From NCBI GenBank assembly GCA_035477115.1, contig DATIKW010000002.1, positions 1 through 56,794 of the forward strand: a stretch of DNA of 56,794 nucleotides. Reading direction: 5' to 3'. The position numbers and the translations under genes were made by a program. This document shows, one piece after another, positions 1 to 8,689 of the stretch (position 1 is the stretch's first letter; every line of letters starts with the position of its first letter). The stretch is from UBA995 sp035477115 (GTDB lineage: Bacteria > Bacillota > Sulfobacillia > UBA995). The notes beneath the pieces were generated by a model. The model was not told where the DNA came from, did not search any database, and saw only the letters and a list, made by a program, of their open reading frames with translations.

Positions 1-1290
1 CGATGCCGGGTTGTACAAGTGGCTTCAATGCGGCCACGCCTTCTCCGGCGTGGATACATCATCCAGGCATGCGCCGAACGTTGGGTAACTAGAGCTTCAA
101 TGCGGCCACGCCTTCTCCGGCGTGGATACGAAACTGCCCTACGGACCATGCGGCACCAATAGGAGCGCTTCAATGCGGCCACGCCTTCTCCGGCGTGGAT
201 ACAGTGGGATATCCTTCGGATAGGCATCCACTAGTCGGCTTCAATGCGGCCACGCCTTCTCCGGCGTGGATACCTCCAGCGATAGCGCGCGGGCATGTAC
301 CGACGGTCAGCTTCAATGCGGCCACGCCTTCTCCGGCGTGGATACAAGCAAGCGATGCGGCGAACACGCAGGCAACACGTTAGCTTCAATGCGGCCACGC
401 CTTCTCCGGCGTGGATACGTCTACGCCGGCCCCTACGAACGCATCCTGCTGGTGCTTCAATGCGGCCACGCCTTCTCCGGCGTGGATACCTCCGAACTTG
501 AGCATCGACCGCATCGACAATGACGGGGCTTCAATGCGGCCACGCCTTCTCCGGCGTGGATACCGCCCAGTGTCCAGGAGCAGTTCGAGAACGCCCTGGC
601 CGGCTTCAATGCGGCCACGCCTTCTCCGGCGTGGATACATGGCCTTGAACTACACGGCCATTCAAGCCCTGACCCGCTTCAATGCGGCCACGCCTTCTCC
701 GGCGTGGATACGTAGTGGATAATCGAACGTCTGCCCCTTGCGCGACTTGCTTCAATGCGGCCACGCCTTCTCCGGCGTGGATAGCCACCGACGAGGGACG
801 CCGCCGCTGCTTGGTGGCCGCTTCAATGCGGCCACGCCTTCTCCGGCGTGGATACCACCACTCATAGCTTACGCCTCCTTCTGCGAGACTTTGCTTCAAT
901 GCGGCCACGCCTTCTCCGGCGTGGATACTGAACCACGACAACCTCGGACTCGTCGAGGCGCAGTTGCTTCAATGCGGCCACGCCTTCTCCGGCGTGGATA
1001 CTTGCCGTTCATCGGAACACCTCCAACCCTGCGCCCGGCTTCAATGCGGCCACGCCTTCTCCGGCGTGGATACCGCTCACGATTCCTGAAGAGGTGGCAC
1101 AAGCACTGGACGGCTTCAATGCGGCCACGCCTTCTCCGGCGTGGATACCGCGCAGCAGCATCAACCCCCTACCATAGAACAGCCGCTTCAATGCGGCCAC
1201 GCCTTCTCCGGCGTGGATACTAGAGGTAATTGGCAGCACCAGTGGCGAAGATATGCTTCAATGCGGCCACGCCTTCTCCGGCGTGGATAC
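1..1290 (-). CRISPR. CRISPR array, 18 repeats, truncated at window edge
   Basis: Eighteen copies of a 36-bp repeat start at 22, 94, 167, 238, 310, 383, 454, 528, 603, 676, 749, 820, 893, 966, 1038, 1113, 1185 and 1255. The 17 complete spacers are 34-39 bp, and bases 1-21 are a partial spacer, so the array continues off the left edge. The repeat holds a 7-bp palindrome (CCACGCC/GGCGTGG) around a 6-nt loop. On the minus strand it begins GTATCC and ends ATTGAAGC, the usual 8-nt 5' crRNA handle of many type I and III systems, so I orient the array on the minus strand, the same as the cas genes. All repeats look identical except the one at 749-784, which has G instead of C at plus-strand base 784, the first base in crRNA sense. 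The array should yield precursor RNA for the adjacent effectors. Confidence 0.98.
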
Positions 1291-1480
1291 GCAGGCACTC
1301 AAAATCCCTGCGGGGCGCTGCTCTGCGGGATGGGTTTCGAGTGCCACCTCCGTAGGAGCGGCAAGGCAGCGGGATGTACTGCGCGGGTGTCCAGAATAGC
1401 AGGACTAGCCAGCATTGGAGCGATTCGAGCAGACCCTAGCATTTCGTCACCACCTCCCCGCTCGCCATCGCGGCCAACAA
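1291..1480 (-). promoter_or_regulatory. CRISPR leader with candidate promoter and inverted repeat
   Basis: This 190-bp gap lies between the last repeat and the cas2 stop codon and holds no gene. By repeat orientation it is the leader, where new spacers are added and the array is transcribed. On the minus strand a TGC-TATTCT extended -10 lies at 1393-1401, which would start transcription about 95 nt before the first repeat; I see no matching -35. An imperfect inverted repeat (1294-1308 against 1327-1345, core GGCACTC/GAGTGCC) lies 3 bp from the first repeat. The leader role is well supported by position; the promoter is only a candidate. Confidence 0.65.
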
Positions 1481-1783
1481 CTAAATGATCACGGTGTGCC
1501 GTCCTACCACCGGCGTGATTTGGCCCATGAATTCGAATGTCGGCTTTGCCGTGGCATCCACCGCGCCTGTGTCCACAATCATCACGCGGTCCTCTTTGTG
1601 ATTGATGATATCGCCCAGCTTGGCCTCCAACTGCACCTTGTTCCTAGGCGACAATTCGCAGTAGAACACGGAATACTGCAGACCGTCACCAAAACCCTGC
1701 AAACACTTGAAGACCCGGCGCAGCCGCTTGGCGTCGCGGATATCGTAGCAAACGAGATATCGTCTTCGCGCGATCAGGGTCAC
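1481..1783 (-). CDS. cas2: CRISPR-associated endoribonuclease-fold protein Cas2
   Basis: A 100-residue protein of normal Cas2 length. The N-terminal strand reads RYLVCYDIRD, with the conserved Asp (residue 14) after the first beta strand, followed by the ferredoxin-like fold typical of Cas2. Cas2 dimerises and bridges two Cas1 dimers in the spacer-integration complex. The GTG start overlaps the cas4-cas1 stop by 4 nt (GTGA), so the two are translationally coupled. It is the last gene of the cas run and lies next to the leader, a common place for adaptation genes. Nothing suggests decay. Confidence 0.95.
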   Translation of the reverse strand: MTLIARRRYLVCYDIRDAKRLRRVFKCLQGFGDGLQYSVFYCELSPRNKVQLEAKLGDIINHKEDRVMIVDTGAVDATAKPTFEFMGQITPVVGRHTVII

Positions 1784-3495
1784 CTCGTTGCGAATGCTGG
1801 ATAAGCCGGTATTTCTCCACTTATGGTCCTGGCGAGGAGTCTGGCTTGGACAATTATGATTCGCCGGTAACTGACTGAATAGCCGAAGATGGGGTGTGTG
1901 ACCACTTGGTCCATCCGCCGTTCGTACGCCTTCAGCAACTTCTTGCGGCCCGTTTCGGTCAGCGCCACAGCACCGGCTCGTCGGATGAAGTCTCTGGCCT
2001 GAATCTCCATGCCATTGATCAGGCTCAGTACCGTCGAGTCCGCGATGAGCGGCCGGAATTCTTCAACGAGGTCCAAGGCCAATGCCGGCTTCCCATACTT
2101 GGGGGCGTGATAAAAACCCAGGTAAGGGTCGAACCCGACGGCAGTTACGGCAACCATGGCATCCTTGATCAGCAAGGCATACAAGAACGATAGCAGAGCA
2201 TTCACCGGATCACGCGGCGGACGGCGATTGCGCCCGTGAAAGTCCCACCCCTCCACCAGGTCCCCTTTCAGCATTCCTGCGAAGTTAGAGAAGTAGACTT
2301 TGGCGGCCGCCCCCTCAAGCCCCAGTAGTGTCTCGACCGACGCGGCACGCTTCGCGCGGGCCCGGAGACGATTGAGTTCCCCCAGCGCAGAGCCGGGTTG
2401 CCCCTTGTGATTACGGCGCAGGAGAGTTCGGCAGTTGTGGATTTTGCCGGCGACGAGGGCCCTGGCGATTCGCAGTTGAGCATCTGGCTCGCCCGCTACC
2501 CGATATTGCCGAATGCGTAACTCCACGTTCTTGTGGAGCGCGCCTTGGGTCATGGCACTAAACCAGCCGCCATACGTGAAGTAGATCACGGGAATGCCCT
2601 GGGCGGTGAGATCCCGCACCGCTTGGGTGCTGACCTGTACGTTGCCGATCAAGCATAGCTGGGAGGTGTCCAGTAGTCGAATCTCCTGCAGTTTCTGTTG
2701 GTCCTTCTTGACGACCAGCACGTCGCCCCACTTGCCCACGAATGCACCCTGTTCTTGAACGTAGACTGGCAGTGCGTCCTCACTCTCGGGGATTAGTCGA
2801 CGCAATGGCGTCACTACGCCCCGATTCCCACTGGCTCGCAATGCATTCACTTCGTCTGGCAGGCAGATTCCTACCAGGGAACATCGCGGACACTTCGGGC
2901 TGTCTACGAGGGGCGGTGGGATGGTACCGCTCTCCGCAGTCGTCCGCAGGTTGGACAGGAGTTCTCTTGTTTGGCAGATCAAGGTTTCGTCCATCGGGAT
3001 TGTCACACGGCTACGGGACTCCACGTAGTAGAGCACGCCTTCATCGCATTCATACCCGTTCTCGCGCAGGATCAATGCCTGCGCGCACAGTTGCACTCGT
3101 TCGGGCTCCCACGCCCGGTCGGTAGTCTTGGGTACAGCGCCACGTTTGTAGTCAACCGGAGTCGCCTTCTGGCCGTCTATCTCAACGAGATCAATGCGGG
3201 CGATCAGCCCTTCCCCTTCCCCACTCAGCATCAGAGAGCGGGCATGGACGGGCTCTTCCGGGCAATGCTCGACCGGATCCGTATCTTCTCCTCCACTTTC
3301 ACGGTTGACCCTGCGATGGCGCCATCGTCCCTGGATCGTGTCTTCACTATCCTCAAATTCCCCCTGCACCCACTCTAGATAGAAAAGCCTCGGGCAGTAC
3401 GTGTACTCGTTGAGCATCCTTGCCGGGACAAGGTCGGGTGCGCCGCTGTCCCTGGGGGCGCTGCCCGTTTCGCCGTCACGTGTCAAAGCGGTCAC
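1780..3495 (-). CDS. cas4-cas1: Cas4-Cas1 fusion, spacer acquisition nuclease/integrase
   Basis: A 571-residue fusion. Residues about 25-220 are a Cas4 nuclease: a first cysteine in NEYTYCPR, an IDLVEIDG/DYKRG nuclease core, and a late CPRCSLVGIC cysteine cluster, giving four Cys for an iron-sulfur cluster. Residues about 240-571 are Cas1, the integrase, with the helical core and the GFYHAPKYGKPALALD segment carrying the expected His and Asp metal ligands. Cas4 trims and orients prespacers by their PAM, and Cas1 inserts them. The fused form is characteristic of type I-G (formerly I-U) adaptation modules. The start is GTG with AGGAG six bases upstream. It is coupled to cas2 by a 4-nt overlap and lies 60 bp after the preceding cas gene. 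Confidence 0.93.
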   Translation of the reverse strand: MTALTRDGETGSAPRDSGAPDLVPARMLNEYTYCPRLFYLEWVQGEFEDSEDTIQGRWRHRRVNRESGGEDTDPVEHCPEEPVHARSLMLSGEGEGLIARIDLVEIDGQKATPVDYKRGAVPKTTDRAWEPERVQLCAQALILRENGYECDEGVLYYVESRSRVTIPMDETLICQTRELLSNLRTTAESGTIPPPLVDSPKCPRCSLVGICLPDEVNALRASGNRGVVTPLRRLIPESEDALPVYVQEQGAFVGKWGDVLVVKKDQQKLQEIRLLDTSQLCLIGNVQVSTQAVRDLTAQGIPVIYFTYGGWFSAMTQGALHKNVELRIRQYRVAGEPDAQLRIARALVAGKIHNCRTLLRRNHKGQPGSALGELNRLRARAKRAASVETLLGLEGAAAKVYFSNFAGMLKGDLVEGWDFHGRNRRPPRDPVNALLSFLYALLIKDAMVAVTAVGFDPYLGFYHAPKYGKPALALDLVEEFRPLIADSTVLSLINGMEIQARDFIRRAGAVALTETGRKKLLKAYERRMDQVVTHPIFGYSVSYRRIIIVQARLLARTISGEIPAYPAFATR

Positions 3496-3555
3496 CTCAG
3501 TCTCCTTTCATAATCTGCCTCCTGTGATAGTTATCGCCCAATGGTGATGGCATTT

Positions 3556-4395
3556 TTATACTTGCGCCGCAAAATGACCTAATCCGTAGTGGCAGGCGTA
3601 CCCCAGAGCAAGCGGGTACTGGCTGACGGGTTGCTCGCACTCGAGTTCCAGTCCGAAGGCGAAATCGGATGAATTGCCGGCGCCTCGAGTGCGGCGCCTC
3701 AGAAAAGCTGTCCACGGGATCTGTCTCCCATTGGCCAACTGCAAGTGAGCCACTCGCTTGATCCTGATGATCCTTGGCAGCGTGCCGTTCTCGGATCGGC
3801 GGCGTTCCCAGTCGCGCAGGACCTGGTCTTCGGGCCCGTCGATCTGCCTGCCTGCCTCGTTCAGTTTCGGTCTCCCGTCGCGATGCTGTTTCGGGTACCG
3901 GACTAGCACGAAGGGCGTACATGATCGCCACATCCTAGCCGGACCGAACATCCGCGGGCAGGCTCCCAGTTCGGCAGCCGAAAGAAAGCCTTCAAAGGAG
4001 AGGTGAATCCTTCCGCCGACGCCCCCTGGTCCATGGCGTCCAGAGTTGCCATCGGCCCACCACAGCGATTTGAGGTTTGATAGGGCAGACTGCTCCTGAC
4101 AGCCCAAGCCAGCAAGGGCATAGACCGTGAGGTGGTCCAAGAATCCATCGCCATCTTCATCGGCCGGGAAGTAAAACGCGTGGCGATGCCCCTGAAGCCT
4201 CTCCACAGCCCCCCTGCCCGAGAGCACGGGCGACACCAATCCCCCGTAGGCGAGTCCATACTGCGCCATGGCAGACAGACGGGCCATTTCGCCTACGATG
4301 AGGGTGTCCAAGACGGTAAGCGCGGTTCGGGAGTCCATCTTGAAGCGACCGGCCACAATCGAACCACCGGGAGTTGGTGCTTCGAGCATGATCAT
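3556..4395 (-). CDS. Free-standing Csb2/Cas6-like C-terminal domain protein (type I-G)
   Basis: A 279-residue protein. Residues 69-92 carry GHRHAFYFPADEDGDG followed by LDHLTVYA, a signature I associate with the C-terminal, Cas6-like half of Csb2 (Cas5/6) of type I-G. A glycine-rich ending (YGLGHF, about 270-275) fits a RAMP fold. It lacks the N-terminal Cas5-like half, yet a full-length csb2 lies at 18065-19654, so the operon holds two Csb2-related C-terminal domains. The likely role is precursor crRNA cleavage or handle binding, since no intact conventional cas6 is present. It starts at an ATG with GGGGAGGTG upstream. Intergenic gaps of 110 and 60 bp flank it. The Csb2 relationship is fairly safe; the catalytic role is inferred. 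Confidence 0.7.
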   Translation of the reverse strand: MIMLEAPTPGGSIVAGRFKMDSRTALTVLDTLIVGEMARLSAMAQYGLAYGGLVSPVLSGRGAVERLQGHRHAFYFPADEDGDGFLDHLTVYALAGLGCQEQSALSNLKSLWWADGNSGRHGPGGVGGRIHLSFEGFLSAAELGACPRMFGPARMWRSCTPFVLVRYPKQHRDGRPKLNEAGRQIDGPEDQVLRDWERRRSENGTLPRIIRIKRVAHLQLANGRQIPWTAFLRRRTRGAGNSSDFAFGLELECEQPVSQYPLALGYACHYGLGHFAAQV

Positions 4396-4505
4396 TGGAG
4401 TGGCACCTCCCCATCAGCACCCGCGCCGCAACCGAAGAGTATAGCGCACCCGCACGGATCGTTAGAGGACTGGCGACTGTTTTCGAACAGGGACTCGCCC
4501 CATCC

Positions 4506-5663
4506 CTACGTTTGCGTGAGCACCATAACGCCCCGTGTTCCTAGAACCTGCCGTGCGGGCGTGAAGTTGACCTTCGTGTTAGCTCCCGAGCCGACCGTGA
4601 TGCGCTGCGCACGATAGACGGCCACTATACCCCGTCCACCAAGTGCCCTCCCATCCGGATTCTGGTCGGTGACCTCCCTCAGTTGTACCAGGGTGCGCAC
4701 CATATCCAGGGTGGCCGGGAACTCCCATATCGGCCAGGAGAACTGGTCTTTCTGATAACTCCAGCCTGCAGCAGCCAAGCCGCCTCGCGCCGGCACCGTT
4801 GAGAAAAGACCCAGTCCCCGGTAAGCAAGCACGTTGCCCATCCAAACGGTACGCGCCCCCTCATCAGATGGATCCTGAGCCAGCAACGCGTAGCGACGGT
4901 CTTCGAACGGGTCCCAACGCAGGGATAGTCCTTCGTCGCGATAGGTCCATGGCTGGAACAGAACCTCTCGGACACGTTTTGTAGTGACTTCCGCCAGCAA
5001 CTGACGGACGTCCCCCAGAAAGTTCTGGTGCCCGGAGCCGCGGGTAAACTGGAACGGCGTCGGTTCTAGCATCTGCTTGTCAACACATGCATCGTTGCCT
5101 AACGCTACGAGCAGGTCAAGTTCATCGCGATTGAAGTGATCACCCGCATAGAGAAGTCGTTCTGCTAACCGTCGATAATCGTCGCGGGTGCCGTCATTGA
5201 TACGGTTGCCCAACGCTAGTTCGGCGCGGGGTACCGCATCCTGCAAAGCTTGGATATATGCTTGCCTCTTTGATCGTTCTTGCTCTTCTGCGGGCCGGAC
5301 CTCGCGATCCCAGATCTCGGCTCGCTCAGCGCGGCTCAACCGTTGCCCCTTGATGTCAGCCCGCTTCTTTTTCAGGTAATCTTTGGCGGACCGCCATGTC
5401 CTCCCCGCCGCATCCCGGCTTGCCTCGGCGTCCGGTGAAACCTTGCGACCCCGGACTGCCTCAGCTATTACTCCGGCTACCCCGTCTTCATCGAAGCTGG
5501 AAACATCCTCGAGGACAGGAATCCATGTATGGCGCTTGGCCCAGCGAACACGGACGCCGCAATTGGCAGCCTGCTCCAAAGCTACAAGCGTTCCCAGGGT
5601 TGCGAGAAAACCAAGCGGACTAGCGCCATCCAATCCCGATAGCTCGAAGGAACGCTTGTTCAT
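4506..5663 (-). CDS. Small Cas8-like protein of type I-G (Csb3 / Cas3-extension type)
   Basis: A 385-residue protein beginning with the pattern GLDGASPLGFLATLGTL (residues 10-26), shared by the Csb3 and so-called Cas3-extension families of type I-G loci. Residues about 90-150 are Lys/Arg/Glu-rich and look helical. The C-terminal third has a Trp-rich segment, LSLRWDPFEDRRYALLAQD, of the same families. It probably takes the large-subunit role or couples the effector to Cas3, because no Csx17-sized Cas8 (about 700 residues) is present. Its ATG overlaps the cas3 stop by 4 nt, so it is made together with Cas3. I cannot decide between Csb3 and Cas3-extension by eye; membership in a type I-G gene set is the firmer claim. 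Confidence 0.65.
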   Translation of the reverse strand: MNKRSFELSGLDGASPLGFLATLGTLVALEQAANCGVRVRWAKRHTWIPVLEDVSSFDEDGVAGVIAEAVRGRKVSPDAEASRDAAGRTWRSAKDYLKKKRADIKGQRLSRAERAEIWDREVRPAEEQERSKRQAYIQALQDAVPRAELALGNRINDGTRDDYRRLAERLLYAGDHFNRDELDLLVALGNDACVDKQMLEPTPFQFTRGSGHQNFLGDVRQLLAEVTTKRVREVLFQPWTYRDEGLSLRWDPFEDRRYALLAQDPSDEGARTVWMGNVLAYRGLGLFSTVPARGGLAAAGWSYQKDQFSWPIWEFPATLDMVRTLVQLREVTDQNPDGRALGGRGIVAVYRAQRITVGSGANTKVNFTPARQVLGTRGVMVLTQT

Positions 5664-8599
5664 GGCCCTTCCTCCAATTCCTCCGGTCTCTGGATGGTGA
5701 AGCTACTCCCATACCAGTCGGCTAGGCGCATGATCGCCTCCAGATACGCCAAGCCCCACCACCCATAGCGCCGGTTGAGTCGCCAGAAGCGGTCGGTCAA
5801 GCCGGAGTCCACCCGATGCGCGGGGACGCTGGCCGCACGTGTCGCTCGGTCGAATACGATGGGCACACCGGCCAAGCGACCGCTGACGGCCACCGGATCC
5901 GAGTCGAGGCACACTGGCGCCAGAGCGCGCGCGTGCCCATGATGACTTGCGATGAGGTGAAGGACCAAGTCAGCATGGTAACTGCCTTGGGGGAGACCCG
6001 CAAACCGTTGTGCGAGTTCTGCCGAGAGCATCTCGTGCCGGTAGTTGGGCGGCAACCCACTCGCCAGGCGGATTTTATGGCGAAGTGGCGGAGAAGCCGG
6101 GAATGAAGCTGACTTGGCAAGCGGAGCGGTCGCTTCGGCGGCAGCGAGTTCATCGCCTTGATGTAGCATCAGCTGGAATCGGTCATCCAGCTTCCCCGCG
6201 TCGTGCCATTCGGCCGCCTGCTGAATGACATCGTGAAAGTCCGCGGGCAGACAGCGTGGAGCAAGCTTGGCAGCGACATCCTTCACGGAATCGGCGTGTT
6301 CGCTCAGCGCAACCTCACGGTCGCTGGCCGAGGTCAGATCGTCATCATCGGCGAATAGATCAACTTCGGGCGCAGCGTGGCTGGCGGTTGACTTACGGCC
6401 AAAGAGGATTACTCCGCCAGCTGGATGAGCCGTCATACGGCCATTGCGAGCTGCGCGGAGCAGCTCGAGCCACCACGCAGGGGGGGCTGCTGGGGACTCT
6501 CCGCAATCGGGCTCATAGGCAAGTACGGCGTCTATGGCATCCTCCAGTTCTTGACGTTTCAAAGTAGGCGTCTCGGCCAACCCCAAACACTCCTTGAGGG
6601 GTAAACAGCCCAACCATGCTCCGAGCACCGCCCGATTGAGACGCACGGCGGGGGGTTGTGCTGCCATATTGCGAGCTGGCTCCCACAGATCAAGTGCATC
6701 CACCCCCAGGAAGGAAACCCTGGTGGCATGACCGAGCCCAGCAACGCCGTACGACGAGGGCACAACGACCACATCGCCAGGTGCGAGTTGCTCAGTTTTC
6801 CTCACTACTACCGACCGGTCGCGCCCACGCCAAACGAGGCAGGGCCTGATGTGGTCACGTTCGACTGGCTGTTCCTCGCCCGTCCCCTCTACCTCGGCGG
6901 AGTCATCGACACGCGGTTCACCGGTGAGCCAGGCCTTCAGCCGCCATAGCGGCACCTGAAGCATCTCACCGCTAACCGGAGGGCATAGTCCCACGATTTC
7001 CGCCCAACTCCTGCTTGCGTCTTGGTGGAGGTCGCTGCGCCAGACCACCGAGGCTTCCGGCGCACCAGGCCTCCCGTGCAAGTAAAGGGCTATATCCGGC
7101 TGGGGATAGGCTGGCGGTGCGGTCTGGCATAGCAGATCCAGGTGTGCGGGCAACAGGCTGGGGGCACTCTCTGTTGGCTTCAGCAGATGAGAGAGCTGTT
7201 CAGCCTCCGGCAGCTTGGCTTCTAAGGCCTCGATACCGAATTCCATGACCAGCCGGCCATCTGTTCCCGGGTCCGCTTGCTCCCGGAGCCACTTCCAGGT
7301 GTCGGCCAGCGCCGATCCGTAGACCGGATCTGGCTCGTCGGACTCGATGTCGCCGTTCCTGACGACAATAGCCGCTGGAGCAGGTTCTGTCGAACCGACA
7401 CGAGCGAGCCTCCCGAATCTTTGGCGGATAGCGTCGAGGCTGGCGCACTCGGTCACCAAAGCCTCGAAGCTGAAATCGGCGCCGACTTCAAGGCACTGAG
7501 TAGCCACGACCACGACCGGCCGCTCAAGTACTTGCGGTTCTCTCGCCTGCAGGTAGGGAGTGAACCGCTGGACGAGATCGTCACGTTCAAACGGGCGGAT
7601 GCGACTCGTGAGGAGCACCACGTCCGCACGGTCCTTCAGAATCTCCTGAAGACGATCAGCAACTCTGTCCGCGGTCGCTACGCGGTTCACCATCACGGCC
7701 ACGCGTTGCTTGCCCATATCCAGATACTTCGCGGCACGCCTGGCCGCTTCCGCGACTAGAGGATCTCCTCCCGCGGGCCCATCGCCAGCATCAGCCTGTC
7801 TCCCACGCACCTCCACGAGTTCAGCCAGTTTCGAGGTGTGAAGCCTGCGGTGCAGCTCTGAATGGTCTAAGGCACGTTTCCGCTCCACCCCTGGGAATAC
7901 GGCGTTGCCGGAGATGTCGGTAGGTGGCGTCGCCGACATGAGCACAAAGGCGAAAGGAGTGATGAGCGGCGTCTCCGCCCATTGCGGCCCGCGCAAGCGC
8001 TCCACGGCGCGCAGCGTCTGGAGTAACGGCACAGCGCAATGCGCTTCATCAAGGATGATGAGGCTGTCGTTGGCCGCAAGCCCTGCGAAGATCGGTGCGG
8101 CGAGCGGGCTATGCCCGTAGCCGCGGAACAGCAGGCGCGAACCGAGCTGATCGACCGTGGACGTGATGACCGCAGGTTGGGACGGGATGCGTGCCCAACC
8201 GTTGTCCTGGAGGATACCGCCGCGGAGCCGGGCTACCGCGAGGGGTCGATCGGTGCCGCTAAGTTCCCGTAACCGATCGGCGATGTCTTTCAGGGGACCA
8301 GTGCGGGCTTCGGCAAGTTTCGCAGCAATGGCTTGAGCCCGAATGAAGGCTTCGTCCACTACGATGCGCCGGTCTACGACGAACCAGATGCGGCGGGGCG
8401 CGGTACGGTCTTTGAAGGTGTGTGCTGCCTGAACTGCGAGGGCGTAAATGGCAATGTCAATGCAGGCTGTCTTACCTGAGGCGGTAGGCAGGTCGAGGGC
8501 TTGCGGCCAAGTACCCTGGGCAACCCGGTCAGCAAGCATCGCTTGCCACGGAAAAGGGGTGTGATTCCATAGCGACTCAAAGAATGCACCAAAACCCAT
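5660..8599 (-). CDS. cas3: Cas3 helicase with C-terminal HD nuclease domain (type I-G)
   Basis: A 979-residue protein. The helicase core has Walker A LPTASGKTA (37-45), motif II DEAH (184-187) and motif III SAT (222-224), followed by the second RecA-like domain. The C-terminus is an HD nuclease: WHDAGK (His799, Asp800), further His at about 856 and in SHHGH near 887, and a late Asp in RLADW. An HD domain after the helicase, rather than before it, is the type I-G arrangement. Cas3 is recruited to target-bound Cascade and unwinds and degrades DNA. The start has GGAGGTG five bases upstream. It overlaps the Cas8-like gene by 4 nt and lies 90 bp after the CARF-HEPN gene. All motifs look intact. 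Confidence 0.93.
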   Translation of the reverse strand: MGFGAFFESLWNHTPFPWQAMLADRVAQGTWPQALDLPTASGKTACIDIAIYALAVQAAHTFKDRTAPRRIWFVVDRRIVVDEAFIRAQAIAAKLAEARTGPLKDIADRLRELSGTDRPLAVARLRGGILQDNGWARIPSQPAVITSTVDQLGSRLLFRGYGHSPLAAPIFAGLAANDSLIILDEAHCAVPLLQTLRAVERLRGPQWAETPLITPFAFVLMSATPPTDISGNAVFPGVERKRALDHSELHRRLHTSKLAELVEVRGRQADAGDGPAGGDPLVAEAARRAAKYLDMGKQRVAVMVNRVATADRVADRLQEILKDRADVVLLTSRIRPFERDDLVQRFTPYLQAREPQVLERPVVVVATQCLEVGADFSFEALVTECASLDAIRQRFGRLARVGSTEPAPAAIVVRNGDIESDEPDPVYGSALADTWKWLREQADPGTDGRLVMEFGIEALEAKLPEAEQLSHLLKPTESAPSLLPAHLDLLCQTAPPAYPQPDIALYLHGRPGAPEASVVWRSDLHQDASRSWAEIVGLCPPVSGEMLQVPLWRLKAWLTGEPRVDDSAEVEGTGEEQPVERDHIRPCLVWRGRDRSVVVRKTEQLAPGDVVVVPSSYGVAGLGHATRVSFLGVDALDLWEPARNMAAQPPAVRLNRAVLGAWLGCLPLKECLGLAETPTLKRQELEDAIDAVLAYEPDCGESPAAPPAWWLELLRAARNGRMTAHPAGGVILFGRKSTASHAAPEVDLFADDDDLTSASDREVALSEHADSVKDVAAKLAPRCLPADFHDVIQQAAEWHDAGKLDDRFQLMLHQGDELAAAEATAPLAKSASFPASPPLRHKIRLASGLPPNYRHEMLSAELAQRFAGLPQGSYHADLVLHLIASHHGHARALAPVCLDSDPVAVSGRLAGVPIVFDRATRAASVPAHRVDSGLTDRFWRLNRRYGWWGLAYLEAIMRLADWYGSSFTIQRPEELEEGP

Positions 8600-8689
8600 A
8601 TCAACACCTCCGGCTCGGGTACTAAGTCACTTCCCTAACGATGCATGCCACGGGCGATAGTCTTCTTTCGCATCGGCCGCTGTCAGAAG

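Noticed and set aside
170..1223. Several short open frames with repeated peptides such as MRPRLLRRGY and IHAGEGVAALK
   Set aside because: They are translations of the CRISPR repeat in different frames. The 36-bp repeat length is a multiple of three but the spacers are not, and there is no start-site support.
1294..1345. The leader inverted repeat as a transcription terminator
   Set aside because: It would end transcription just before the array in the minus direction, which is against expectation, and no T-run follows on either strand.
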